Part shown: positions 42,618 to 51,180 of the stretch, piece after piece
Layout of the letters: every line of letters begins with the position of its first letter
Numbering within the stretch: position 1 is the first letter of the stretch
Source: Coriobacteriaceae bacterium
GTDB taxonomy: Bacteria; Actinomycetota; Coriobacteriia; Coriobacteriales; UMGS124
Assembly (NCBI GenBank): GCA_019421015.1
Contig: JAHZGC010000020.1
Location: forward strand, 1,333-65,332
Length of the DNA stretch: 64,000 nt
Direction of reading: 5' to 3'
Notes under the pieces: model-generated
The model's input: the letters and a program-made list of their open reading frames with translations, nothing else
What the model was told of the DNA's origin: nothing
Databases searched by the model: none
Program-made: the position numbers and the translations under genes

Positions 42618-42655
42618 GCCCCGGTTTTTCGCCCCCGGGGGGCCCGGGTTTTTAA
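42618..42655 (+). terminator. Terminator-like hairpin after the histidine kinase
   Basis: GCCCCGG (42618-42624) can pair with CCGGGG and the following G/C run (42635-42643), and CCCGGG then TTTTT follows. The pairing is imperfect but the T-tract is present. Confidence 0.45.
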
Positions 42656-42770
42656 TTTCCCTTTGACCCTCTTTGCGGTTGCCCTCCCCTATGCTTCGCC
42701 CCGTTCAAAGCCGCGCGCCCCTAGCTGCGGCTCGCCCATCGCACGATCATCAACATCGAAAGGGGAACCC

Positions 42771-44714
42771 ATGGAAACCGCGAACACCGTCACCCGCCGC
42801 GACCTCGTCAAGCAAGGCGCCCTGGGGGTAGCCGGGGCCGCCGCCCTCGGCATTTTTGGCGAGATGCCCCAGACCGGCTACGCCGCCGAGCAGGAGGCTC
42901 CGGCCAGGGAGGTCGTGAGCTTCAACGGCGTGGTCAACCCGGCGCCCATGACCGGCGACGGCCGCTACGTGACCAAGACCATGGGCCACGAGGACTACAT
43001 CTACGTGGCCACGACCCTGCGCGAGGGCGCCATCACCGAGTGCCGGGTGCTCAGCCACAAGGAGACCATCGGCATCGGCAGCTTCGCCTGCGCCCGCATT
43101 CCCGCCGCGATCGTCGAGCACCAGAGCGTGAACGTCCCCAACCTGCGCGGCTGCTCCATCACATCGATGGCCATCAAGCGCGCCGTGGAGGAGGCCATCG
43201 AGCAGGCCGGCTACGACCTGGCCGACTTCAGCGCCGAGGTAATCGAGCCCAACGTGGACGCCCAGGAGACCCTCGACGTGGACGCCGTGGTCGTGGGCGC
43301 CGGCAACGCGGGCCTGGTGTGCGCCGCCAAGCTGGCCGACGAGGGGCTGAACGTACTCGTGCTCGAGAAGCACGCCATCCCCGGCGGCTCCTGGGGCATG
43401 ACCTACTCGGGCATCTGGGCGGCCGGCACCCGCGCCATCAACGGCTACAACGTCGACGGCAGCGTGCCGCCCAACTATGCCAGCATCGACGGCCTCATCG
43501 AGTCGCTGGCCCGCTACAACCAGGACGACTGCGTGGACCGCTACAACGGCGCCAACCCCTTCGCCAAGCAGTCCTATCCGGCAGCCACCCGCGCCGTCGA
43601 CTGGATGACCGACTGCGGCGTGGGCTTCATGCCCCTCGGCATGTACGAGGGCGCCTTCAGCGCCGGCTTCACCAGCTACTTTGCCCCCGGCATCTACATG
43701 GGCGGCGCCGGCTACGCGCTCATGGCCATGGCCCAGCGCCTCGAGAAGCTGCCCAACGCCGAGGTCAAGTACATGGTCAAGGCCACCGAGCTCATCCAGG
43801 ACGAGAGCGGCCGCGTCACCGGCGTCAGGGCCCAGGGCCTCAAGTCCGACGACTCCCCCAACGGCTACGAGCTCACCGTGAACGCCAAGGCCGTGGTGCT
43901 GGCCACCGGCAGCTACGCCCTGAACCGCGAGCTGCTCGAAGAGTACGAGCCCCGCTTCGCCGACCAGACCTACCACTGCTGCAGCGCCTCGACCGGCGAC
44001 GGCCACCAGATGGCCCTCAAGGCCGGCAGCAAGATGGAGTGCACCGGCATCCAGTTCCCCGCCTACCCGGCGACCACCTCGTTCTTCGAGATCGCCTTCA
44101 TCGACGTGCACTCCCCCATCGTGACCGTGAACGGCAACGGCGGCTTCATCGGCCGCACGGGCACCTCGCACGCCGACCTCTCGATGGCCCTGCTCGACGA
44201 GAACAACGGCGGCCGCTTCTTCTGCGTGCTCGACGCCTCGGCCGAGCCCACGCTGCGCTACCTGCCCTCCATGGGCTACGACACCTACAAGGCCCTCTAC
44301 AACCGCGGCGAGCTGCTGTACTACCAGACCGCCGAGGACGCCGCCGCCGACCTCGACCTGCCCGAGCTCCCCGAGTTCCTGGCCGAGAACAACCGAGCCG
44401 CCCTCGCCAACGAGCCCGACCGCTACGGGCGCACCTGCCGCTACATGGAGCTGGGCTCGGGCATCTTCGTGATCCCCATGATGCCCCTGCACTACCTCAC
44501 GCCCTCGGGCATCTGCATCGACCCCGAGCAGCGCGTGCTCACCGACGAGTACCTCATGGACGGAGACAACACCGTGATCGAGGGCCTCTACGCCGTGGGC
44601 GACGTTCCCGGCACCATCTCGACGCGCGAGGGCCGCGGCTACCTGAACGGCCATCCGTTGGCCATCGCCTCGGGCTACCTGGCCGCCGAGACGATCCAGA
44701 AGGACCTGGCGTAA
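42771..44714 (+). CDS. Tat-exported flavoprotein reductase with FMN-binding domain
   Basis: 647 residues. Tat signal VTRRDLVKQGALGVAGAAAL. Residues 45-150 are an FMN-binding-type domain; the region of the usual SGAT-TS flavinylation motif reads RGCSITS, so covalent FMN attachment is possible but the motif is altered. Then Rossmann motif AVVVGAGNAGLVCAAKLA and GGSWGMTYSGIWAAG. C-terminal FAD loop IEGLYAVGDVPGTISTREGRG. The usual RFxNE segment is absent. Flanked by the kinase and response regulator that probably control it. Confidence 0.87.
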   Translation: METANTVTRRDLVKQGALGVAGAAALGIFGEMPQTGYAAEQEAPAREVVSFNGVVNPAPMTGDGRYVTKTMGHEDYIYVATTLREGAITECRVLSHKETIGIGSFACARIPAAIVEHQSVNVPNLRGCSITSMAIKRAVEEAIEQAGYDLADFSAEVIEPNVDAQETLDVDAVVVGAGNAGLVCAAKLADEGLNVLVLEKHAIPGGSWGMTYSGIWAAGTRAINGYNVDGSVPPNYASIDGLIESLARYNQDDCVDRYNGANPFAKQSYPAATRAVDWMTDCGVGFMPLGMYEGAFSAGFTSYFAPGIYMGGAGYALMAMAQRLEKLPNAEVKYMVKATELIQDESGRVTGVRAQGLKSDDSPNGYELTVNAKAVVLATGSYALNRELLEEYEPRFADQTYHCCSASTGDGHQMALKAGSKMECTGIQFPAYPATTSFFEIAFIDVHSPIVTVNGNGGFIGRTGTSHADLSMALLDENNGGRFFCVLDASAEPTLRYLPSMGYDTYKALYNRGELLYYQTAEDAAADLDLPELPEFLAENNRAALANEPDRYGRTCRYMELGSGIFVIPMMPLHYLTPSGICIDPEQRVLTDEYLMDGDNTVIEGLYAVGDVPGTISTREGRGYLNGHPLAIASGYLAAETIQKDLA

Positions 44715-44837
44715 CCCGCGCGGCAAGCCAAGGCACACGCGAGAATGCAGCACGCCGGAGCCCGTAAGCCTGAGCGGAAACGCGGTGACGGTAGTTTCTT
44801 GGGACTGCAGTAAACCCCGGCCGAGAAGCCCTTGGAG

Positions 44838-45545
44838 CTACGAGGACTTCTCCGCCGTGCCTTTGGGGTCGAAGTAGTAGCCCTTGCCCCAAGCGCTCTT
44901 GAGATACCGGGGCTGCTTGGGGTCGTCCTCGATCTTCTTGCGCAGGTTGTGGATGTGCACGGTGACGGTTCGCACGTCGCCGTAGCTGGGCCGTCCCCAC
45001 ACCTCGCTGTAGAGGTCGCCGGCCGCGATGTACTCGTGGGGGTGCTGCATGAAGTAGCACAGGATCTTGTACTCCATGGGCAGCAGCTCGACGGTTTCGC
45101 GGCCTTTCTTGAGCTCGCGGGCGCGCACATCCAGCGAGAACCCCTTGCACGTGAGCTTGCGGGCGGGCTGCTGCTCGCGGTCCATCTGGACGCGGCGCAG
45201 GTTCGCCTTGATGCGAGCGTCGAGGATCTTGTTGTCGAACGGCTTGACGATGTAGTCGTCGCCGCCCATCTCAAGCGCCCGGATGATCGTGTCGCCCTCC
45301 TGTACGGAACTTACAAATATGATGGGGCACGAGTACCACTTGCGCAGCGACGCGCACAGCTTCACGCCGTCGACGTCGGGCAGCATGATGTCGAGCAGGA
45401 TCACATCAAACGCGTCGTGCGCCCGGGCGAGCGCCTCGCCGGCAGTGGGCACCCAGGTGAGTTCGTAGCCGCCGCTCTGCTCAAAGTAGTAGCGGACTAT
45501 GTCGGCGATCGTCTCGTCGTCTTCTACCATGAGGACCCTGACCAT
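44838..45545 (-). CDS. OmpR/PhoB-family response regulator
   Basis: 235 residues. Receiver domain with acidic VEDDE, phosphoacceptor in VILLDIMLPDVDG, Thr/Ser switch in IIFVSSVQ and Lys in YIVKPF; then a winged-helix DNA-binding domain (LLPMEYKILCYFMQHPHEYI, TVTVHIHNLRKKIEDDP). ATG after AAAGGAACCGCCCC. It is convergent with the reductase and most likely pairs with the kinase at 40738. Confidence 0.9.
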   Translation of the reverse strand: MVRVLMVEDDETIADIVRYYFEQSGGYELTWVPTAGEALARAHDAFDVILLDIMLPDVDGVKLCASLRKWYSCPIIFVSSVQEGDTIIRALEMGGDDYIVKPFDNKILDARIKANLRRVQMDREQQPARKLTCKGFSLDVRARELKKGRETVELLPMEYKILCYFMQHPHEYIAAGDLYSEVWGRPSYGDVRTVTVHIHNLRKKIEDDPKQPRYLKSAWGKGYYFDPKGTAEKSS

Positions 45546-45661
45546 GGGGCGGTTCCTTTGCGAGGTTGGAGGGAGAAGGGGCCCATTGTAGCACGGGCAG
45601 AAGATGGCAGGCGATTGCCAAGGGGGCACGATCACCACAGAGCAGGTGGCCTTCCGTCGTA

Positions 45662-45739
45662 AAAACTCCTCACGACAGGCCCCTCGATCGAGGCAATCCT
45701 GGGATAATTTCACGGTTCATGGCTATCGTGAGGGATTTT
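45662..45739. promoter_or_regulatory. Palindromic leader upstream of the response regulator
   Basis: AAAACTCCTCACGA (45662-45675) and TCGTGAGGGATTTT (45726-45739) are inverted arms with two mismatches. The interior GGCAATCCTGGGAT is identical to the element at 40566-40643. It lies about 115 bases before the response regulator start. Confidence 0.65.
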
Positions 45740-45798
45740 GGCCGTTGCTCGCCAGAACCTGCAAACGCCGACGAGCAACTTGGCTCCCGTCCTTACCC

Positions 45799-45911
45799 CT
45801 ATGCCCCCTCGAACTCGTCGAGCAGGTCAATCAGCTCTTGGCGCGCATGTACGGCCGTCTTGGCGAAGACGCGGCGCACGTAGGTCTTGACGGTGTTCTC
45901 GCTCACCCCGA
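45799..45911 (-). pseudogene. LuxR HTH remnant
   Basis: Minus-strand frame giving LGVSENTVKTYVRRVFAKTA then HARQELIDLLDEFEGA and a stop: the C-terminal recognition half of a LuxR HTH. The rest of the regulator, expected to the right, is replaced by a plus-strand flavoprotein fragment starting near 45912. Confidence 0.8.
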
Positions 45912-46659
45912 GCTCCGGCGCCTTCGACACGAGCCGTACCATCGGCTTCATCGAGCAGCCCGCCTTCGCCGAGATGGGCCTGGCCGAGCAGCGCGCCCGC
46001 GAGCAGGGCTTCGACGCCAACTACCGTCCCAATAGCAATGACAACCACCCCATCTGGAACATCCTCAAGCAGGGCAAGTGCATCTGGGTCAACGAGTGCG
46101 GCGAGCGCTTTGCCGACGAGTCGGTCGCCCGTCCCGAGGGCGGCGTGGCCGGCTGGGCCGCCAACGCGTTCCTCTCGCAGCGCAAGAGCTTCGCCGTGCT
46201 CGACGCCGCCGCCATCGAGATGCTGGGCCAGGACTGCATGGACCTGCTCAACAGCGCCAACGACCACAACACCAAGTTCCAGGGCCAGACGCTCGAAGAA
46301 CTGGCGACCGCCATGGGCATCGACCCCGCCGCGCTCCAGGCCACCGTCGCCCGCTACAACGAGCTCTGCGAGGCCGCCTCGGCGAGCGCCCCGAGAGCCT
46401 GATGTCCATCGGCGAGGGCCCCTACTTCGCCACCCAGCTGGGCGTGAGCCCCCTGTGCTCCACCGGCGGCGTCCGCGTGAACCGCCAGATGCAGGCCTGC
46501 GACGTCGACTGGAACCCCATCGAGGGCCTCTACGTGCTCGGCGTCGACAGCTTCCCGTTCTACACGCAGATGTACTACTTCCAGCTGCCGGGCAGCGCCG
46601 TGGCCTTTGAGCTGCACTCGGGCCTCGTGGCCGCCCGCCACGCGGTGGAGAAGCTCTAA
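45912..46659 (+). pseudogene. 5'-deleted, frame-shifted Tat flavoprotein reductase
   Basis: Plus-strand reading gives FDTSRTIGFIEQPAFAEMGL, then CIWVNECGERFADESVARPE (the active-site segment), LEELATAMGIDPAALQATVA, a frame change near 46378, and GERPESLMSIGEGPYFA with IEGLYVLGVDSFPFYTQM (FAD loop) to the stop. The N-terminal half with Tat signal and Rossmann motif is missing. It abuts the LuxR remnant, so one deletion probably removed both 5' ends. Confidence 0.85.
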
Positions 46660-47144
46660 GGGCCAAAGACCCTACGAGGGGCCACGCGCCGTCCTAATCC
46701 TGAAGGCAAGCCGGTTTTAAAAGCCGACCAGCCTTGAACCCTGCGGCGGCACGTTGGGCCGAACGATCCCAGCGTGCCGCCGCCTCGCATACCCCGGCCG
46801 ACCGCCCGGGAGAACCGGGGCCATGCCGAATGGCCGGAGCGACGGCACCAAAGTGACGTTGTGTAAGCGTCCATCGGACTGCACGGCACCAAAGTGACGT
46901 TGTGTAACAGCACGCCGGACCATGTGGCACCAAATCCACGTTGTGTAAGCTCGGGGGCAGCCGGAAAACGTCGAGCCGGTGCCATACGACCAGCTAGGCA
47001 TCCCAAACGGTTACACAACGCCACTTTGGTGCCATTCTCCACCCAACGCCTTTACACAACTGAAATTCGGTGCCATCCGGACCCCCGGCCTTTTACACAA
47101 CACTGGTTTGGTGCCACCGTACGTCGCCCTTCTGCGGCCCCGCC
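46660..47144. other. Gene-free interval holding the 41-bp array
   Basis: 485 bases between the flavoprotein remnant and the convergent ferredoxin gene. Apart from the array at 46844-47115, a short G/C dyad (CCCGGG, AGAA, CCGGGG) near 46806 is the only structure seen. Open frames across it do not share features with real proteins. Confidence 0.6.
46844..47115. repeat. 41-bp-period repeat array with central orientation flip
   Basis: Six copies of a 23-bp motif (GGCACCAAAGTGACG, then TTGTGTAA). Three are on the plus strand, starting at 46844, 46885 and 46926. Three are on the minus strand, ending at 47033, 47074 and 47115. Spacing inside each arm is exactly 41 bp. The 18-bp spacers are unrelated. 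The two arms are complementary in register around a 62-base centre. Confidence 0.85.
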
Positions 47145-47837
47145 CTACCCCTGGCGCACCACCGCACCCGCGGGGCACGCCTCCAGGCAGGCCCCGCAGC
47201 GCAGGCAGTGGGACTGCTCGATGACGTAGGGATCGCCCGGCCCGATGCCCGGCTCGATGCAGCCCTGCGGGCAGACCCTCGCACATGCCCCGCACCCGAT
47301 GCAGGCACCGGTGACGCGGTAGGGCTCGCGGGCCTCCGACCCGTCGGCACCGCCCCAGGCAAACGACGCGCGCTCGATGGGATGTTTCGAGAGGTCGAAC
47401 CACTCGCCCGAGCCGCGCCACAGCCGCATGACCGTAAGAGAACGGCGCGCCTCCTCGTTGGGGTAGATGTCGAGCATGTAGGGGTTGCGGGCGAACAGCC
47501 TCGGGAGCAGCTGCGGGCCCTCCTCGCGCACCTCGCCCGCAACCGAGACCGCCACACGTTCCATGGTGCTCTCACCGACCATACCCGTGAACGCCAGGTA
47601 GCGACGTTCGGTGAGCCGGCGGTAGAAGCCCTTGCCGCGGGCCGTGAGAAACAGCAGACCGTCCTCGTCGCAGTCCATCATGTCGATGGCGGCGGTCACG
47701 GGATGGTCCGCGTCGTCGACCGTGGCCACCACCACGGTATGGATGCGTTCCACCACAAAGCGCAGGTAGTCGAGGTAGGTCCGCCGGTCAAGGTCGGACG
47801 GGAACGCGTAGGATTCGGACATGGGGTTCTTCTTCAT
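47145..47837 (-). CDS. Pyridoxamine-oxidase-like flavin domain fused to a 2[4Fe-4S] ferredoxin
   Basis: 230 residues. Residues 15-150 are a PNPOx/FMN-binding split barrel (RIHTVVVATVDDADHPVTAA, DGLLFLTARGKGFYRRL). The C-terminus has two four-Cys clusters, CIGCGACARVCPQGC and CLRCGACLEACPAG. This fusion suits electron transfer between ferredoxin and a flavin in an anaerobe. ATG at 47837 has GAGGAGAACCCC; a second ATG five codons later has a weaker site. Divergence from no gene; HxlR lies upstream on the same strand. Confidence 0.88.
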   Translation of the reverse strand: MKKNPMSESYAFPSDLDRRTYLDYLRFVVERIHTVVVATVDDADHPVTAAIDMMDCDEDGLLFLTARGKGFYRRLTERRYLAFTGMVGESTMERVAVSVAGEVREEGPQLLPRLFARNPYMLDIYPNEEARRSLTVMRLWRGSGEWFDLSKHPIERASFAWGGADGSEAREPYRVTGACIGCGACARVCPQGCIEPGIGPGDPYVIEQSHCLRCGACLEACPAGAVVRQG

Positions 47838-47990
47838 GGGGTTCTCCTCTTGGGTGGGGTCGGTCTGGGCGCGGTCAGGCCGCCGGCTCCCTTCGCCAAT
47901 CCCTCAAACAAACCCCGCCAGCCTAAACCTGTGCCTTAGGCACAGGTCAAGCCGCGAATACAAAGCTTGGCTCCCATGGAACAGGCCAAC

Positions 47991-48416
47991 CTATGGCGTC
48001 CTCCCAATGTCGGATATATGCGGCATTAAACCCCATAGCGTCGGAATCGTGCCATGTTGTCCCAACCGCTCCTTGTAACTCTCGCCCCAGCTCCACAGGG
48101 CGTCGAGCACCGGCTGCAGGCTGCGGCCCAGCTCGGTCAGCGAGTACTCCACCCGCGGGGGAACCTCGGCGAACACCTCGCGGCGCACCAGGCCCCGGGC
48201 CTCCATGGTGCGCAGGTTGGCGGTGAGCACCTTCTGGGAGACGCCGCCCACGCTGCGCTGCAGCTCCTTGAAGCGCTTGGTGCCCTCCATGAGGTCGCGC
48301 AGGATGAGCACCTGCCATTTGTTGCCGATGAGCGAGAGCGTGGTCTCCACCGGGCAGGCGGGCAGCGACGCCAGGATGTCGTTCACAGTTCCTGCAGATT
48401 GATCGCTCATGGCCAT
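47991..48416 (-). CDS. HxlR-family redox/electrophile-responsive regulator
   Basis: 141 residues. HxlR winged helix: CPVETTLSLIGNKWQVLILR, RFKELQRSVGGVSQKVLTAN, VEYSLTELGRSLQPVL. The Cys before PVE is the conserved redox-sensing Cys of the family. ATG at 48416. It is divergent from the NmrA-sirtuin-macrodomain operon and probably controls it. Confidence 0.88.
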   Translation of the reverse strand: MAMSDQSAGTVNDILASLPACPVETTLSLIGNKWQVLILRDLMEGTKRFKELQRSVGGVSQKVLTANLRTMEARGLVRREVFAEVPPRVEYSLTELGRSLQPVLDALWSWGESYKERLGQHGTIPTLWGLMPHISDIGRTP

Positions 48417-48580
48417 AATCTCCCATAACTCCAGGTAATGGACAATAGTTACTTTTAGGTACCTACCACACTTTACTGTGCCTACTTACCACAGGATACC
48501 TCTTGGTCCTAGAGTATGCACCGTCAAAAGCGCCCTGGCAACCCCGCCAGGGCACAACCGCAAACGCAAAGGAGCATCCC
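48417..48580. promoter_or_regulatory. HxlR operator region
   Basis: Contains the 10-bp palindrome TAGGTACCTA (48456-48465) within a run of related half-sites (AGTTACTTTTAGGTAC, TGCCTACTTACC). HxlR/YodB-type regulators bind such TAC-GTA-rich dyads in the gap to their divergent target. Confidence 0.55.
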
Positions 48581-49228
48581 ATGCAGAACGCGCAGAATCT
48601 CAAGATCGCCGTCGTCGCCGCCAACGGCAAGGCCGGCCGCGCCATCGTGAAGGAGGCCGTGAGCCGCGGCCTCGAGGTAACCGCCGTGGTCCGCGAGGCC
48701 AACCGGACCGACGCCCAGCACATCATCGAGCGCGACCTCTTTGACCTCACGGCCGCCGACCTGGCCGGCTTCGACGTGGTGATCGACGCCTTCGGCGCCT
48801 GGACGCCCCAGACCGTGCCCCAGCACAGCACCTCACTCGCCCACCTCTGCGACATCCTGAGCGGCACTCAGACCCGCCTGCTCGTAGTCGGCGGTGCCGG
48901 CAGCCTCTACACCAACCCCGAGCACACCACCTGCCTCGCCGACAGCCCCGACTTCCCCGATGCATACAAGCCTCTGGCAAACGCCATGGCCAAGGCCCTC
49001 GACGAGCTGCGCAAGCGCTCCGACGTGCGCTGGACCTACCTCAGCCCGGCCGCTAACTTCCAGGCCGACGGCCCCCGCACCGGCAGCTACATCTTGGGCG
49101 GCGAGGAGCTCACGGTGAACGACCGCGGCCAGAGCGCCATCAGCTACGCCGACTACGCCATCGCCATGGTCGACGAGGCCGTGAGCGGCGACCACATCCA
49201 GCAGCGCATCAGCGTGGTGGAGAAGTAA
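48581..49228 (+). CDS. NmrA-like NAD(P)-binding oxidoreductase
   Basis: 215 residues. Rossmann start IAVVAANGKAGRAIVKEA with a GxxGxxG-type loop (AANGKAGRA), then DVVIDAFGAWT, VVGGAGSLY and a C-terminal half typical of NAD(P)H-binding NmrA-like/SDR atypical proteins. HxlR-controlled quinone or aldehyde detoxification proteins of this type are common. ATG after AAAGGAGCATCCC. The stop overlaps the sirtuin start by one base. Confidence 0.87.
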   Translation: MQNAQNLKIAVVAANGKAGRAIVKEAVSRGLEVTAVVREANRTDAQHIIERDLFDLTAADLAGFDVVIDAFGAWTPQTVPQHSTSLAHLCDILSGTQTRLLVVGGAGSLYTNPEHTTCLADSPDFPDAYKPLANAMAKALDELRKRSDVRWTYLSPAANFQADGPRTGSYILGGEELTVNDRGQSAISYADYAIAMVDEAVSGDHIQQRISVVEK

Positions 49229-50103
49229 TGGCTATCCAAAAGCTCGCAAGCGCCATCGCCTCGGCCGACGCCATCGTGGTCGGCGCCGGGTCGGGCCTCT
49301 CCACCGCGGCGGGGTTCACCTACTCCGGCCCGCGCTTCGAGGAGCTGTTCGGCGACTTCATCGACGCCCACGGCCTCACCGACATGTACTCGGCCGGCTT
49401 CTATCCCTTTAGCACCCCCGAGGAGCAGTGGGCCTACTGGAGCCGCCACATCTGGCACAACCGCTACGTCCCCGCTCCGCGCAACACCTACGCCAAGCTG
49501 CGTCAACTGCTGCAGGACACCGACTTCTTCGTGATAACCACCAACGTTGACCACCAGTTTCAGCAGGCCGGGTTCCCCAAGGAGCGCCTGTTCTACACCC
49601 AGGGAGACTACGGCCTCTGGCAGTGCAGCGTGCCCTGCCACCGGCAGACCTACGACAACCGCGAGGCCGTCATGGCCATGGTGGAGCAGCAGCATGACCG
49701 CCGCATACCTAGCGAGCTGGTGCCCCACTGCCCCCGCTGCGGAGCACCCATGGCCATGAACCTGCGCTGCGACGAGACGTTCGTGGAAGACGACGGCTGG
49801 CACCGGGCGGCCGAGCGCTACGCTGACTTCCTACGCCGCCACGAGCACGGCCGCGTGCTCTACTGGGAGCTGGGCGTGGGTGCCAACACCCCGGACATCA
49901 TCAAGTACCCCTTCTGGTCCCTGGTGCGCCGAAACCCCCAGGCCACCTACGCCTCCGTGAACCTGGACGAGGCCTGGGCGCCGCTCGACATCCGCAAGCG
50001 CTCCGTGGTTGTGGACGGCGACATCGACGCCGTGCTCGACGAGCTGGCGGGGCTATGCGGACGCGCGCAAGGGCAGCCCGGCCCAACCGACAACCCCGCG
50101 TAA
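49228..50103 (+). CDS. SirTM-class sirtuin (protein ADP-ribosyltransferase)
   Basis: 291 residues. NAD-binding GAGSGLSTAAGFTYSG, TTNVDHQFQQAGF, and YTQGDYGLWQC in place of the ELHG segment, so the catalytic His of deacylase sirtuins is replaced, as known for SirTMs, which ADP-ribosylate a protein target. Zinc Cys in QCSVPC and HCPRCG. TAATGG overlap with the preceding gene. The next gene is a macrodomain, the usual eraser partner. The common targets GcvH-L and LplA are not in this cluster. Confidence 0.88.
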   Translation: MAIQKLASAIASADAIVVGAGSGLSTAAGFTYSGPRFEELFGDFIDAHGLTDMYSAGFYPFSTPEEQWAYWSRHIWHNRYVPAPRNTYAKLRQLLQDTDFFVITTNVDHQFQQAGFPKERLFYTQGDYGLWQCSVPCHRQTYDNREAVMAMVEQQHDRRIPSELVPHCPRCGAPMAMNLRCDETFVEDDGWHRAAERYADFLRRHEHGRVLYWELGVGANTPDIIKYPFWSLVRRNPQATYASVNLDEAWAPLDIRKRSVVVDGDIDAVLDELAGLCGRAQGQPGPTDNPA

Positions 50104-50148
50104 AACACCGCCGCCCAACAGGCCCCACCCCCAGAGGAGAAGCCCCCG

Positions 50149-50877
50149 ATGTCGATTTCCGCCCATACCGCCACATCCCCCATCGCTCCCGAGCAGGCCG
50201 CCCTGCTCCGCGACCTGGTGGACCAGCTCCTCAACGAACGAGGCGCCGCCCCCGCCCAACCCGTCCCCGACGCCGACCTCTGGCCCACCTTCCGTGCCCT
50301 CGTGAACACCCGGCCGCCCGTCCCGGCAAGCCCGGAGTTCCTGGCGGGGCACGACCGGCTGCTCCGGGGGCTTATCGCCCAAAAAGGCGTGACCAGGCTC
50401 GAGGACCTCGTTCCCCTTGCGACCGACCCCCGGCTGCGCCTGTGGCGCGGCGACATCACGACCCTGGCCGTCGACGCCATCGTGAACGCCGCCAACAGCC
50501 AGATGCTCGGCTGTTGGGTGCCGGGGCACCACTGCATCGACAACGCCATCCACACGTTTGCCGGCGTGCAGCTGCGCCTGGAGTGTGCCGGGCTCATGGA
50601 GGCCCAGGGCCACGATGAGCCCACTGGGCAGGCCCATATCACCGGGGCCTACAACCTACCCGCCCGCCACATACTGCACACCGTGGGGCCCATCGTGGAG
50701 AACGGCCGCCCCAGCAGGCGGCAGCGCGAGCAACTGGCATCGTGCTACACCAGCTGCCTCGACCTCGCTGCGGAGCAGGGGCTGCACTCGGTAGCGTTCT
50801 GCTCCATCAGCACGGGCGTGTTTGGTTTTCCCATCGAGGAGGCGGCACCCGTTGCCGTGACCGCCGTGCGGTCCTGA
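50149..50877 (+). CDS. Zinc macrodomain ADP-ribosylhydrolase, C-terminus cut by TGA
   Basis: 242 residues. Macrodomain core at residues 100-240: LWRGDITTLAVDAIVNAANS, zinc-type segment CWVPGHHCIDNAIHTFAG, GQAHITGAYNLPARHILHTV and CSISTGVFGFP. It removes ADP-ribose added by SirTM partners. After TGA 50875-50877 the same frame continues for 30 residues (LDEHPETEMTVVFDVFSEHD to ALAK) to TGA 50970, matching the normal family C-terminus, so the first TGA probably replaces a TGG Trp codon. ATG after AGAGGAGAAGCCCCCG. Confidence 0.88.
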   Translation: MSISAHTATSPIAPEQAALLRDLVDQLLNERGAAPAQPVPDADLWPTFRALVNTRPPVPASPEFLAGHDRLLRGLIAQKGVTRLEDLVPLATDPRLRLWRGDITTLAVDAIVNAANSQMLGCWVPGHHCIDNAIHTFAGVQLRLECAGLMEAQGHDEPTGQAHITGAYNLPARHILHTVGPIVENGRPSRRQREQLASCYTSCLDLAAEQGLHSVAFCSISTGVFGFPIEEAAPVAVTAVRS

Positions 50878-51180
50878 CTCGACGAGCACCCCGAAACGGA
50901 GATGACCGTGGTGTTCGACGTGTTTTCAGAGCACGACGAGCAGGTGTACCGGCGCGCGTTGGCGAAGTGAGCGGTCCCGAAGATCGTCTGGCGCGACGGC
51001 GCCGGTAACCGAGACCAAGGTAACAACCGCTCCACAAGGGTTCTAAAACTCGTGCTGGGGTGGTAGAATTCAATTACAGAGAAGCCGACTTGGGTGGAAC
51101 AAAGCTGGGTCCCCGAATGGGGGTAGGCGTCTTCGGATTGCTTAGAATTCCCTTGCTCCTGGGGTCGGCTCTTCTGCTGT

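Noticed and set aside
50875..50877. Selenocysteine at the macrodomain TGA
   Set aside because: The aligned residue in the family is Trp and no SECIS-like hairpin is visible after the codon.
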